Shown: positions 43,778 to 52,948, counted from the stretch's first letter. The stretch: 64,000 nucleotides of DNA from JAYPHU01 sp038127535 (GCA_038127535.1 JAYPHU010000001.1:141006-205005), one strand, 5' to 3'. Notes: a model not told the origin generated them from the sequence alone. Numbers and translations are program-made.

Positions 43778-44674
43778 TCAGCCCGGTTGATCCAACTCCC
43801 TGTGGTGTATCTGAACATTCTGTCCATTTCCTTCAAACCATATCCCGAGTTGTTCCGCAATGAAAACGGACCGGTGCCGGCCGCCGGTGCAGCCCACGGC
43901 GACGGTCAGATAGCTTTTCCCTTCCAACAGATAGCGCGGCAGCAAGGGTTCGATCAGCCGGGTGAGATTGTCGAAAAATTCCTGGTAGCCGGGGTCGGCC
44001 GCAATGAAGTCTCCGACAGCTTCTTCCCGGCCGTCCAGCGGGCGCAGCTCAGGATCATAATGGGGGTTTTTCAGGAACCGCACGTCGAACACCAAGTCCG
44101 CCGTCCTGGGTACGCCGCGGCGGAAGGAGAACGAGGTGACAAAGACCGATAGGCTTTTGTCCGCCGGAACTTCCAGATAAGCCTGCAACAGCCCCTTCAG
44201 CGCACCGGGGCTCAGTCCCGTCGTATCCATGGTGAAATCTGCGCGGTCCCGCAACGGGGCCAGCAATCGACGTTCGTGTTCGATGCCGTCGATCACCGGG
44301 CGGTCAATGGCCAAGGGATGGCGGTGGCGGGTTTCCTCGTAACGGCGGCGCAGTTCTTCGTCGTCGCAGTCAATAAAGATGATCCGGGCATCCACGTCTC
44401 CGCCGGCAATCAATTCATCGTAGCGGGCCAGAAAAGCGTCTGCGCCGAAGTCCCGGGTGCGAATATCGACCCCGATCGCGATGGAGCGGGCCAGGCCGGG
44501 CACCGCGAACTCCCGCTGGCTGCCCACGACCAGCGAGCTGAGCAGGGACAGGGGCACATTATCAATGGCCTCGAAGTTCATGTCCTCAAGGGCCTTGAGC
44601 GCGGAGCTGCGTCCCGCTCCGGACATGCCGGTGATCAGGACGGCGCGGATCGGCGTGCTGTCGTCAGAGCTCAT
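43778..44674 (-). CDS. rapZ: RNase adapter protein RapZ
   Basis: A 298-residue nucleotide-binding protein. The P-loop reads ITGMSGAGRSSALKALEDM (Arg replaces the usual Lys, common in alphaproteobacteria). The C-terminal half carries FSFRRGVPRTADLVFDVRFLKNPHYDPELRPLDG and VAVGCTGGRHRSVFIAEQL, the metabolite-binding signature. In E. coli RapZ senses glucosamine-6-phosphate and directs RNase E to GlmZ; the alphaproteobacterial target is not established. ATG overlaps the hprK stop. Confidence 0.93.
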   Translation of the reverse strand: MSSDDSTPIRAVLITGMSGAGRSSALKALEDMNFEAIDNVPLSLLSSLVVGSQREFAVPGLARSIAIGVDIRTRDFGADAFLARYDELIAGGDVDARIIFIDCDDEELRRRYEETRHRHPLAIDRPVIDGIEHERRLLAPLRDRADFTMDTTGLSPGALKGLLQAYLEVPADKSLSVFVTSFSFRRGVPRTADLVFDVRFLKNPHYDPELRPLDGREEAVGDFIAADPGYQEFFDNLTRLIEPLLPRYLLEGKSYLTVAVGCTGGRHRSVFIAEQLGIWFEGNGQNVQIHHRELDQPG

Positions 44675-45117
44675 GACCGGGAGCCTATATCGCCCGTCGC
44701 CAGTTTCAAAGCAATTCGCACTTTGGCGGGCGCGGACGCCTCAAACGGGTTCAGCCGCACCAGGGGCAGGGCGAGGCCCAGAACTTCGATGTCCGCTGGT
44801 TCCGCTAGACGCTCAATGTCTTCAGGCGGTACAAGTTCAATGACCAGCCGGACGGGTATGTCGTTGGTGTGCGGTAGCTCGACGATGACCACACCTCTGA
44901 CTTCAAGCAGCCCGGCAATGGTATCGGGCGCGCCGGCGAGGAGGTTTCCGTCGATAGCGTACAGATCAACCCGGTCGTCCGCGATCAACTCGGCGCCCTC
45001 ATCGATCAGCCGCAAGGCCAGATCGGATTTGCCGCTGCCGGACTCGCCGGTGATCAAGACTCCCGCGCGGTCAATACTGACCGCCGAGCCGTGAACTTGT
45101 TCTGACGCTGCCGCCAT
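44671..45117 (-). CDS. hprK: HPr kinase/phosphorylase, short form
   Basis: A 148-residue protein corresponding only to the C-terminal catalytic domain of Firmicute HprK, the usual alphaproteobacterial form. The P-loop is ITGESGSGKSDLALRL near residue 22; VIVELPHTNDIPVRLVIELVPPEDIERL contains the HprK signature. It phosphorylates HPr Ser46. ATG 45117 is chosen because the longer frame to 45204 lies inside chvG and adds non-family residues. Immediately follows chvG. Confidence 0.92.
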   Translation of the reverse strand: MAAASEQVHGSAVSIDRAGVLITGESGSGKSDLALRLIDEGAELIADDRVDLYAIDGNLLAGAPDTIAGLLEVRGVVIVELPHTNDIPVRLVIELVPPEDIERLAEPADIEVLGLALPLVRLNPFEASAPAKVRIALKLATGDIGSRS

Positions 45118-45119
45118 AG

Positions 45120-46772
45120 TTAAGCTGCGCCGCCCGCCGGGAGCTGCACACAAAACCGCGCGCCGGCCACCCTGCCATCCGCCTCTATTCGGTTTTCCGC
45201 CCAAATCCGCCCGCCATGAGTTTCGACGATTTGCTTGGAGATGCTGAGGCCCAAGCCCGAATGGATGCCGAATTTTTCTTCGGTCGGCCGTTCCTGATAG
45301 AAGCGCTCGAAGATGTTGGCTTCGAGCCCCTCCGGAATACCGGGGCCCTGATCATCCAGCGTGACCAGGATGTCGCCGCCGTCCCGCCGGGCGGCCACGG
45401 AGATATGGCCGCCGTCCGGGCTGAAACTGATGGCGTTCCCGATGATGTTGCGGAACACCTGGACCAGCCGGTCTTCCAGACCGCGCACCGCCATCGGCCC
45501 ACCGTCTTCGATGGCGAGATCAAGCGGAGTGCCATGAGTGTCGATGGTGGCTTGATGCAGTTCACCGAGCGTGTTTAAGAGCGCGCCCAGATCGACCGGC
45601 TTCATTTCCGCCCGGGACAGTTCGGCATCCAACCGGGAGGCGTCGGAGATATCACTGATTAGTCGGTCGAGCCGTTGGATGTCATCCAGGATGATCGACA
45701 TGAGTTTCTTTTGCTGGTCCGGATCATCGATCCGCGCCGCCGTTTCCACCGCACTGCGGAGAGAGGTGAGGGGGTTCTTAATTTCGTGGGACACATCGGC
45801 GGCAAATCGCTCGATCGCGTCCATCCGCAGCCACAACGCCTCGGTCATTTCCCGGAGCGCGGCACTCAGATGGCCGATCTCGTCGGACCGCTTGCCCATG
45901 TCCGGGATGGCGTACTGCCGCCCCAGACCCTGACGGATGTGATCCGCCGCCACCGCCAAGCGACGTAAGGGACGGGCGATGGTGCCGGCCAGATAGATCG
46001 ACAGAAGAACGGTGACCAGGAGCGCGATCCCGAACACTTTCAAGATATCGAGGCGGACCTGAAATACGGCGTCGTCGATGCTGCTGGTGTCTTTTGACAG
46101 GATTAGCGCGCCCAGAACATACTTATATCGCTGCACGGGCACGGCGACGGTGATGCTGAGAATACCGTCGGTACTGAGCCGGACGGCGTGCCCCCTATTG
46201 CCGATGAGCGCCGTGCCGGTTTCGGGCAGGGCGGCGGGCGCCGCGTTGGTGGGGGCCGGCGGGTCGACCCGTTCGTCATCGCGCAAAAGGTTCCGCAAAA
46301 ACCGGTCCACGGTATTGAGGATTTTCTGGTAGTTGCTTTCCTCCTCCTCCGGCGGCGGCAATTCCTCGACCTTGACGACGCCACCTGCGCCGCCGGGCCC
46401 GGCCAGTTGGGTCGAATCGCTGACGAGGGATCCGTCTTTTGAGACAAGCTGTGCCTGGGTGCCTGTCGCCGCCGCAAGCCGTCGAATAATCTGACCGGCG
46501 TTCTCGGGACGGAGGTACTGGCTCTGACTGTCCGTCCCGCCGACGGCGGCTTCGCCCAGAGCGGCGGCGAACATTTCCGCTTGAGTGGTGAGCGAGGTGA
46601 TTTCGCTGTCGATCAAGCTTTGACGGTACTGGCCGACAAACAACAGGCCGAATACCAGCACGGCCAGGGCCAGCACGTTGATGGCGAGAATTCGCCGCGT
46701 GATGGACGACACCGATTTGGGTTTTCGGCTCTTTTCCGGTTTGCCGGCGGCGGGCTGATCCTCTTCTGACAC
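45120..46772 (-). CDS. chvG: Sensor histidine kinase ChvG
   Basis: A 550-residue inner-membrane kinase. Membrane segments are near residues 27-47 and 250-270, with a periplasmic stimulus-sensing domain of about 200 residues between. A HAMP linker follows near 270-320. The HisKA site is ERFAADVSHEIKNPLTSLRSAVETA near 335, and the HATPase has NIIGNAISFSPDGG, LDDQGPGIPEG and GLGLSISKQIVETHGG. ChvG senses acidity or envelope change in Rhizobiales and acts on ChvI. The gene lies just after chvI and before hprK. Confidence 0.93.
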   Translation of the reverse strand: MSEEDQPAAGKPEKSRKPKSVSSITRRILAINVLALAVLVFGLLFVGQYRQSLIDSEITSLTTQAEMFAAALGEAAVGGTDSQSQYLRPENAGQIIRRLAAATGTQAQLVSKDGSLVSDSTQLAGPGGAGGVVKVEELPPPEEEESNYQKILNTVDRFLRNLLRDDERVDPPAPTNAAPAALPETGTALIGNRGHAVRLSTDGILSITVAVPVQRYKYVLGALILSKDTSSIDDAVFQVRLDILKVFGIALLVTVLLSIYLAGTIARPLRRLAVAADHIRQGLGRQYAIPDMGKRSDEIGHLSAALREMTEALWLRMDAIERFAADVSHEIKNPLTSLRSAVETAARIDDPDQQKKLMSIILDDIQRLDRLISDISDASRLDAELSRAEMKPVDLGALLNTLGELHQATIDTHGTPLDLAIEDGGPMAVRGLEDRLVQVFRNIIGNAISFSPDGGHISVAARRDGGDILVTLDDQGPGIPEGLEANIFERFYQERPTEEKFGIHSGLGLSISKQIVETHGGRIWAENRIEADGRVAGARFCVQLPAGGAA

Positions 46773-46801
46773 CGTTCTCCCCCTGAACCGGCCTTAGCGA
46801 G

Positions 46802-47524
46802 TTAGGCTGTTTTCGGATCCTTGTAGCGGTAGCCGACACCGTACAGTGTTTCAATCTCCGAGTAGTCGGAGTCACAGTTCCGAAACTTCTTACGCAGCCG
46901 TTTGATGTGGCTGTCGATTGTCCGGTCGTCCACATATATATGTTCGCCGTAAGCCGCATTGATCAGTTGATCCCGGTTCTTCACCAACCCCGGCCGGTAG
47001 GCCAAGGCCTTCAGCAGCAGAAACTCGGTCACCGTCAGGTTGACGCTTTCGCCCTTCCACGAACATTGATGCCGGGACGGGTCCAACAGCAGCTCGCCGC
47101 GGGTGAAGACTTCTTCATTGTCGCCGTTGGGGCCGATCTCCGAATCAAGATCGCGGCGGCGGAGTAGCGCCCGAATGCGCTCGATCAGCAGGCGCTGGGA
47201 AAAGGGCTTCTTGATATAGTCGTCGGCGCCCATGCGCAGACCCAGCACTTCATCCACCTCGTCATCCTTGGAGGTGAGGAAGATCACCGGCATCCGGCTT
47301 TTCTCTCGCAGCTTGGAGAGCAACTCCATCCCGTTCATGCGCGGCATTTTAATGTCGAGCACCGCCAGATCGGCCGGCTTTTGCGACAGGCCGCGAAGCG
47401 CATCACTACCGTCCACATACGTATCGACGGCGAAACCTTCCGACTCCAGGGCCATGGAGACGGACGTGAGGATATTCCGGTCGTCGTCGACCAGGGCGAT
47501 GGATTGGTTTGAGGATGGTGACAT
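46802..47524 (-). CDS. chvI: Response regulator ChvI, OmpR/PhoB class
   Basis: A 240-residue two-domain regulator. The receiver has acidic residues D13-D15, the phospho-acceptor D57 in LAVLDIKMPRMNG, and the Thr/Lys positions in PVIFLTSKD and YIKKPFS. The winged-helix output domain ends DRTIDSHIKRLRKKFRN and GVGYRYKD. ATG 47524 follows GTGGGGG at 5 bases; an in-frame GTG at 47536 is an alternative. In Rhizobiales ChvI controls envelope, acid-response and carbon genes, including those near pckA. Confidence 0.93.
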   Translation of the reverse strand: MSPSSNQSIALVDDDRNILTSVSMALESEGFAVDTYVDGSDALRGLSQKPADLAVLDIKMPRMNGMELLSKLREKSRMPVIFLTSKDDEVDEVLGLRMGADDYIKKPFSQRLLIERIRALLRRRDLDSEIGPNGDNEEVFTRGELLLDPSRHQCSWKGESVNLTVTEFLLLKALAYRPGLVKNRDQLINAAYGEHIYVDDRTIDSHIKRLRKKFRNCDSDYSEIETLYGVGYRYKDPKTA

Positions 47525-47677
47525 GGGGACCCCCACTTTTTGGGCAGAATATTGATGAATAGGTTAAGTCCATGGACTAAATTCACTTCGCGCCCAAAAT
47601 ATGTCAAAAGTATAACCCAATTGTGGCACGGAAACGTGTAAAAATTTCAATCTGTTAGAGGAAAGGCAAGGCGAAAT

Positions 47678-48418
47678 ATGGCGGAGCGGCGGAAACCTGC
47701 GGCGGTGGAGGCGCGCCAGATTGTGCGGGGCGCGATCAAGGCGACACTGGCGACCATCGGCAATCCGGATGAGAAACCCGGCGCCGGCTGGCCCGCCGCA
47801 TCCATGGTCACCGTGGCGACAGCCATGGACGGCAGCCCGATCCTCATGCTCTCGACGCTCTCCCATCACACGCAGAACATTCTGGCCGATTCCCGGGCGA
47901 CGCTCTTTTATGACGCGACCGCCGGCTACAAAAACCCGCAACAGGGCCCGCGCGTCGGCGTCATCGGGCGGATCAAGCCGACCAAGGCCGAGGACCTGCA
48001 GCGCCGGTTCCTGGCCAAGCATCCCCGCGCTGCCCTCTATGCCGGCTTCGGCGATTTCCGGTTCTATAAGATGGCTATCGAGAAGTACCATTTCGTCGGC
48101 GGCTTTGCCCGCGCGCTCTGGATCAACAAAGCCAAAACGACGCTGCCGAAAGCCGCCTGGGTAGACCTGGCCGAGGCGGAAGAAGGAATCATCGACCATA
48201 TGAACGCAGATCATGCCGAAGCACTGATGCTCTATGGAACAAAATTGTTGGGGAAACGGGGCAAACACTGGGAAATGGTGTCCGTGGACCCGGAAGGGAT
48301 GGACCTCAGATGCGGCGACACTCTCCATCGGCTGGTCTTCGATGAGCCCGTGACGGATGCCAACGCCTGCCACAAAGCCTTGGTTTCCATGGCGTCCAAG
48401 GCACGCGCCGCCAAATAG
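47678..48418 (+). CDS. HugZ-like FMN-split-barrel protein with DUF2470
   Basis: A 246-residue protein with an N-terminal pyridoxamine 5'-phosphate oxidase-like split barrel (GWPAASMVTVATAMDGSPILMLSTLSHHTQN, residues 30-60) and a C-terminal DUF2470 domain (IDHMNADHAEALMLYGTKLL near residue 170, then GMDLRCGD). This arrangement is seen in HugZ-type haem-degrading proteins and in related flavin proteins. Haem use here is a family inference; no haem uptake genes are nearby. It lies divergent from chvI. Confidence 0.8.
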   Translation: MAERRKPAAVEARQIVRGAIKATLATIGNPDEKPGAGWPAASMVTVATAMDGSPILMLSTLSHHTQNILADSRATLFYDATAGYKNPQQGPRVGVIGRIKPTKAEDLQRRFLAKHPRAALYAGFGDFRFYKMAIEKYHFVGGFARALWINKAKTTLPKAAWVDLAEAEEGIIDHMNADHAEALMLYGTKLLGKRGKHWEMVSVDPEGMDLRCGDTLHRLVFDEPVTDANACHKALVSMASKARAAK

Positions 48419-48665
48419 ATAAAATTTGAAATAAATTTCACTAAATAAAATTTTAAATAATTGTCAAAATAAATAAAAATAGATAAATTTAATATGTCAT
48501 TTTTATTTAATTATTTGATTATTTTTACATATCTTCTTGAGAACGATATACTCTCCGTCAAATAAAGAGAAACCACAGCGGTCGGCGTCAAATTTTTAAG
48601 CAGACGATCAACGGTTAACTCAAACGGGCGAATGCACTCCCATGCTTGAGACGGGAGTACACAAA
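48419..48665. other. Extremely AT-rich intergenic patch
   Basis: About 120 bases from 48419 to 48540 consist almost only of A and T, in sharp contrast to the GC-rich surroundings. They include an inverted repeat (48467-48480 with 48499-48512, 13 of 14 positions pairing, 18-base spacer). No gene is visible. The rest up to 48665 carries the upstream region and the GGGAG box of the next gene. Confidence 0.6.
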
Positions 48666-49061
48666 ATGGACGATGCAGCATTTATCTTCGCTTTCATAAA
48701 CTTGTTTCGTTTTCTGGGTGTACTTGGCTACGTGTCAGATCTTTCGAAAAAGATCATGGATCGGACCCGGCGTCATACCGAGGAACGAGTCACTGAACTC
48801 CTGGTCGAGGTCGCGGATACCGATTCGCGTTATTCCGATCCCAAATATGAATTCGATCAGCTCTCCAACCAGGTCGATGATCTGCGTCAGCGCCTCGAAC
48901 GCCGCGGCGGCAAGGATCGCGAAATCGATCGGAGCCTGAGGATCCTACTGCAGCAGGTTGAGGGAATGAAGCTGACCGCCGGTTTTGGCGCGGCCCCTGC
49001 GGCGGTGCAGCCGACCGCTCCGGCGCTGGTCAAGCGCTCCAAAGTGGTCCGTGCAAAATAG
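48666..49061 (+). CDS. Hypothetical protein with coiled coil
   Basis: A 131-residue protein of no recognised family. The N-terminus has a short hydrophobic helix (FIFAFINLFRFLGVLGYV, residues 6-23) that may insert in or lie along the membrane. Residues 30-100 are charged and helical with heptad-like spacing (DQLSNQVDDLRQRLERR). An Ala/Pro-rich tail ends in KRSKVVRAK. ATG 48666 follows GGGAG by 8 bases. It is flanked by an AT-rich patch and a long hairpin terminator, so it seems to be an independent unit. Confidence 0.6.
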   Translation: MDDAAFIFAFINLFRFLGVLGYVSDLSKKIMDRTRRHTEERVTELLVEVADTDSRYSDPKYEFDQLSNQVDDLRQRLERRGGKDREIDRSLRILLQQVEGMKLTAGFGAAPAAVQPTAPALVKRSKVVRAK

Positions 49062-49133
49062 CGCAAAATAATTGGTTCTGGCGCGAGCTAGCTGTTGCGC
49101 CTCCCGGAAACCGAGGCTAGAGTTTTTCCAAAG

Positions 49134-49179
49134 AAAAGTTGAGCCGGTGGCGTGAGGCCTCACGTCACCGGTCACTTTT
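49134..49179 (+). terminator. Long bidirectional hairpin terminator
   Basis: CCGGTGGCGTGAGG (49144-49157) pairs with CCTCACGTCACCGG (49158-49171) at 13 of 14 positions, and the outer AAAAGT (49134-49139) pairs with ACTTTT (49174-49179). It fits a terminator for the hypothetical gene upstream, lying about 70 bases before pckA. Confidence 0.65.
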
Positions 49180-49250
49180 CAGAAGGCGAACGCAGGCAAT
49201 CAAATTAGCTGGCGGCGCATGTGTGAAAGTGGCAAACGTGGGAGAGCGTG

Positions 49251-51080
49251 ATGGCCGGTTCCGGCAGCAATCATACCAATAACCAGAAACTCCTCGCCTG
49301 GATCGACGAGATGGCGAGTTTGACAAAACCCGATGATGTTTATTGGTGCGACGGCTCCAAGGAAGAATATGGCCGGCTAACCGCTCAGATGGTGGAGGCC
49401 GGCACGCTGATGCCGTTGAATCCGGAGAAGCGCCCGGGAAGTTTCCTGGCCCGGTCCAATCCGAAAGACGTGGCGCGGGTGGAACACCGCACCTTTGTCT
49501 GCTCCAAGGAACAAAAGGACGCCGGCCCCAACAACAACTGGGTCGATCCGGCCGATATGAAGCAGACCATGAACGAACTGTTCGACGGCTGCATGAAGGG
49601 CCGGACCATGTATGTCATTCCCTTCAGCATGGGGCCCCTGGGCTCCCACATCGCCCATATCGGCGTGCAGTTGAGCGATTCCCCTTACGTGGCGGCCAGC
49701 ATGCGGGTCATGACCCGAATGGGTCAGGACGCCCTGGACGTACTGGGCGACAATGGCGAGTTCGTGCCCTGTATGCATACGGTGGGTGCGCCTTTGGCTG
49801 ACGACGAGGAAGATGTGCCGTGGCCCTGCAATGATACCAAATACATTGTTCAATATCCGGAAGAGCGGGCCATCTGGTCATACGGCTCCGGCTATGGCGG
49901 TAACGCCCTTCTCGGCAAGAAATGTTTCTCTCTCCGCATCGCTTCGGTGATGGCGCGGGATGAGGGCTGGCTCGCCGAGCATATGCTGATCCTCGGCCTG
50001 GAAAGCCCGAAGGGCGAAAAGGCCTATGTCGCCGCCGCTTTCCCGAGCGCTTGCGGCAAGACCAACCTGGCTATGCTGATCCCGCCGGAAGGGTTTGACG
50101 GCTGGAAGGTGCGGACCGTTGGCGACGATATCGCTTGGATCAAGCCGGGTGATGACGGCCGGCTCTATGCCATCAACCCCGAAGCCGGCTATTTCGGCGT
50201 GGTGCCGGGGACGTCCTCCAAGACCAATCCCAACGCCATGACCATGATGGAACGGGACACGATCTTCACCAACGTCGCGCTCACTGATGACGGCGATGTC
50301 TGGTGGGAAGGCAAAGACGGCGACGTGCCGGATCACTTGATCGACTGGCAGGGCAATGACTGGACTCCGGACAGCGGCACGCTGGCGGCACATCCCAACG
50401 CCCGCTTCACCTGCGCCACTCACCAGTGCCCGAGCGCCGATCCGGCCTGGGACGATCCAGCCGGCGTGCCGATCAGCGCATTTATTTTCGGCGGACGCCT
50501 CACCCACACATTCCCGTTGATTTACGAATCCCGGGATTGGGAACATGGCGTCTACATGGCCGCGACCATGGGTTCGGAAGCGACGGCGGCCGCCGACAAC
50601 CAGGCGGCGATCCGGCGCGATCCGATGGCGATGCTGCCCTTCTGCGGCTACAACATGGCCGACTATTGGTCCCATTGGCTGAAGATGGGCAAGTCGCTCT
50701 CCAATCCGCCTAAGATTTTCCGGGTGAACTGGTTCCGCCGGGATGAAGAAGGCAATTTCATCTGGCCCGGCTTTGGCGAGAACATGCGCGTTCTGGCCTG
50801 GATCGTGAATCGGGTGAACGGCAGCGCCGACGCGGTCGAAAGCCCGTTCGGCATGATGCCCCGCCACCAGGACCTGATCTGGGACGGGCTCGACTTCGCC
50901 GCCGACGAATATTCCGGGATTATGAATATCGACCGGGAGAAAGGGCTGGAGGAAGCCGAGGCGCAGAAGGAACTGTTCGACAGTTTCGAGGATCGCCTCC
51001 CCCCGGAGATGGAGGCCCAGCGCCAGGAGCTCAAAGAGCGGCTGGATAAGGCCCCCGAGGTCTGGCAGATCAGCGGTTAG
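49251..51080 (+). CDS. pckG: Phosphoenolpyruvate carboxykinase (GTP)
   Basis: A 609-residue enzyme converting oxaloacetate and GTP to PEP, the entry to gluconeogenesis. The GTP-class P-loop is AFPSACGKTNLAMLIPP near residue 265; the substrate segment GSGYGGNALLGKKCFSLRIAS is near residue 213, and RVNWFRRDEEGNFIWPGFGENMRVL near 488 is a GTP-class signature. Many alphaproteobacteria carry the shorter ATP-dependent PckA next to chvI; here the GTP class takes that place. ATG 49251 follows GGAGAG; the GTG just before is an alternative. Confidence 0.93.
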   Translation: MAGSGSNHTNNQKLLAWIDEMASLTKPDDVYWCDGSKEEYGRLTAQMVEAGTLMPLNPEKRPGSFLARSNPKDVARVEHRTFVCSKEQKDAGPNNNWVDPADMKQTMNELFDGCMKGRTMYVIPFSMGPLGSHIAHIGVQLSDSPYVAASMRVMTRMGQDALDVLGDNGEFVPCMHTVGAPLADDEEDVPWPCNDTKYIVQYPEERAIWSYGSGYGGNALLGKKCFSLRIASVMARDEGWLAEHMLILGLESPKGEKAYVAAAFPSACGKTNLAMLIPPEGFDGWKVRTVGDDIAWIKPGDDGRLYAINPEAGYFGVVPGTSSKTNPNAMTMMERDTIFTNVALTDDGDVWWEGKDGDVPDHLIDWQGNDWTPDSGTLAAHPNARFTCATHQCPSADPAWDDPAGVPISAFIFGGRLTHTFPLIYESRDWEHGVYMAATMGSEATAAADNQAAIRRDPMAMLPFCGYNMADYWSHWLKMGKSLSNPPKIFRVNWFRRDEEGNFIWPGFGENMRVLAWIVNRVNGSADAVESPFGMMPRHQDLIWDGLDFAADEYSGIMNIDREKGLEEAEAQKELFDSFEDRLPPEMEAQRQELKERLDKAPEVWQISG

Positions 51081-51099
51081 CCTTTACCATCCTCTAACA

Positions 51100-51180
51100 C
51101 CGTCATGCGTCATCCACGGGTCGGCGGCACCGTGACCCGTGGACCTCTTGCCACTGATCCCAAAGGTCCGCGCATGACGG
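51100..51180. repeat. Nested palindromic (REP-like) element
   Basis: Outer arms CCGTCATGCG (51100-51109) and CGCATGACGG (51171-51180) are exact inverted copies. An inner exact hairpin has arms TCCACGGGTC (51113-51122) and GACCCGTGGA (51134-51143), and GGACC (51141-51145) can pair with GGTCC (51165-51169). This architecture is like the intergenic palindromic repeats dispersed in alphaproteobacterial genomes. It sits between the convergent pck and msrQ genes and may act as a shared terminator. Confidence 0.7.
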
Positions 51181-51208
51181 GATGTGTGTGTCGTTCGTGT
51201 TTAACTAA

Positions 51209-51850
51209 TCAAACCGCCGCTTCCGCTGCCTTCTTAGGGCGGGACCTCTGCCGGGCTTTCCACAATCGATAGGCCAACAGCAGAAAAATTACCGAGCCGT
51301 AAATGATCGGCCGGGTGAAGTCGGCGCGGATCATCATATAGAAGTGGGTCACGCCCAGGATCGCGATGGGGTAGACCAGCAAATGCAACTTGCGCCACTT
51401 GCGCCCGCCGAGCCTTTTGATCATGCCCTTGGTTGACGTGATGGCCAGCGGGATCAGCATCAGGATCGCTAGAATGCCGATGGTGATATAGTTCCGCTTG
51501 ATCACATCCTCGATGAATGTGCCCAGGTTAAACTGCAGATCAATGGCGACGTAACTGGTGAGATGCAGGATCGCATAGAAGAAGGCCAAGAGGCCGATCA
51601 TCCGGCGGTAGGCGACGAATTCGCCTTTCTTGAGGATTTCGCCGGCGGGCCGTACCGCAAGGGTGAGGATAATGAAGATCAGCGCCCAGTCGCCCAGCTC
51701 CCGGTTGAGCTTCTGCACCGGGTCCGAGGTCAGATAGAGGGTGCCCATCGCCGTATCTGACCAGAGAGCAAACACCAGCCAGCCGAGCGGAATCAGACTC
51801 GCGATAAAAACCAGCGGCTTGAAAATCAGCCGCGACCGTTTTATGGCCAT
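51209..51850 (-). CDS. msrQ: Protein-methionine-sulfoxide reductase heme-binding subunit MsrQ
   Basis: A 213-residue inner-membrane protein of the ferric-reductase-like fold, with about six hydrophobic helices and haem-ligand histidines in YAILHLTSYVAIDL near residue 95 and LVYPIAILGVTHFYMM near residue 155. It passes electrons from the quinone pool or cytosolic flavin reductase to MsrP. Its start lies 4 bases after the msrP stop, the normal msrPQ arrangement. Confidence 0.93.
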   Translation of the reverse strand: MAIKRSRLIFKPLVFIASLIPLGWLVFALWSDTAMGTLYLTSDPVQKLNRELGDWALIFIILTLAVRPAGEILKKGEFVAYRRMIGLLAFFYAILHLTSYVAIDLQFNLGTFIEDVIKRNYITIGILAILMLIPLAITSTKGMIKRLGGRKWRKLHLLVYPIAILGVTHFYMMIRADFTRPIIYGSVIFLLLAYRLWKARQRSRPKKAAEAAV

Positions 51851-51854
51851 GGAC

Positions 51855-52814
51855 CTAGAAGTACTTGTTCAGATTCATACCTTTATACAGGTCCGCGACT
51901 TCCTCTGCATAGCCGTTGAACATCTTGGTTTCGATCCGCTTGGCGAACAGGGCGGCGATGCCGCCTTCGCCGGTAATCGGCCGTTCGGAGGCTTGGCTCC
52001 AGCGCGGATGATCCCGGTTCGGATTCACGTTGGAATAAAAACCGTATTCGTGGGGCGCCTGAACATTCCAGGTAGCCGGCGGCTGCTTCTCGGTAAAGGT
52101 GATCTTGACGATGGATTTGATGCCCTTGAAGCCGTATTTCCACGGCACCACGAGGCGCATCGGCGCACCGTTCTGGTTCGGCATTTCCTCGCCGAAGACT
52201 CCGACCGCCATGATGGTCAGCGGGTGCATCGCCTCGTCCATGCGAAGACCCTCCACATAGGGCCAATCCAGGGCGGGGCGATTCTGACCCGGCATCTGAA
52301 CCGGATCTACCAATGTCTCGAAGGCCACATACTTGGCGTTGGCGGTGGGCTCGAACCGTTTCAGCATGTCGCCCAGGGGAATGCCGACCCAGGGGATAAC
52401 CATGGACCAGGCCTCGACGCAGCGCATGCGGTAGATGCGTTCCTCGAGCTGGTGCGGTTTTACCAGATCTTCATAGCTGAATTTACCGGTCTTGTTGGCA
52501 TGGCCCGCCACTTCAACCGTCCAGGGTTTCGGCTTCAACGTATGCGCGTTGCGGCTGGGATCGGTTTTACCGGTGCCGAATTCATAGAAATTATTGTGCG
52601 TGATGACCGCCTCGAAAGTGGAGGGTTTGAGCGCTTCACCCCAAGGCGTCTTTTTTACATCAGGCAGCTTGGCCGCCGGCGCGATGAACGGGAAAAGTGC
52701 CGTACCACTGATGGCGGCGCCGGCCGTTAGGAACTTGCGCCGGTTCATGTAAAAGGATTGAGACGTGATCTCGGACGGTAGGACGTCAGACGCCTTCTTA
52801 TGGCGGATCAGCAT
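51855..52814 (-). CDS. msrP: Protein-methionine-sulfoxide reductase catalytic subunit MsrP
   Basis: A 319-residue periplasmic molybdopterin enzyme that repairs oxidised methionines in envelope proteins. The twin-arginine signal is MNRRKFLTAGAAISGTALFPF at about residues 23-44. The molybdenum-ligand cysteine is in YRMRCVEAWSMVIPWVGIPL near residue 130; PWKYGFKGIKSIVKITF near residue 225 is conserved. The frame starts 22 residues before the Tat motif, and this longer N-terminus is common for the family. It forms an operon with msrQ. Confidence 0.93.
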   Translation of the reverse strand: MLIRHKKASDVLPSEITSQSFYMNRRKFLTAGAAISGTALFPFIAPAAKLPDVKKTPWGEALKPSTFEAVITHNNFYEFGTGKTDPSRNAHTLKPKPWTVEVAGHANKTGKFSYEDLVKPHQLEERIYRMRCVEAWSMVIPWVGIPLGDMLKRFEPTANAKYVAFETLVDPVQMPGQNRPALDWPYVEGLRMDEAMHPLTIMAVGVFGEEMPNQNGAPMRLVVPWKYGFKGIKSIVKITFTEKQPPATWNVQAPHEYGFYSNVNPNRDHPRWSQASERPITGEGGIAALFAKRIETKMFNGYAEEVADLYKGMNLNKYF

Positions 52815-52948
52815 GCGGAGCTCTCCTCGGTCAGATAGTAGGTCTTACCTATATCAATGCGGTTAGCGCGTAATTATTCCAGCATACCCCAAATTCGCGG
52901 TAATTTCATGAAAGACGCAAAAATTCGCTGTGAGGTCTGTTGATACTG

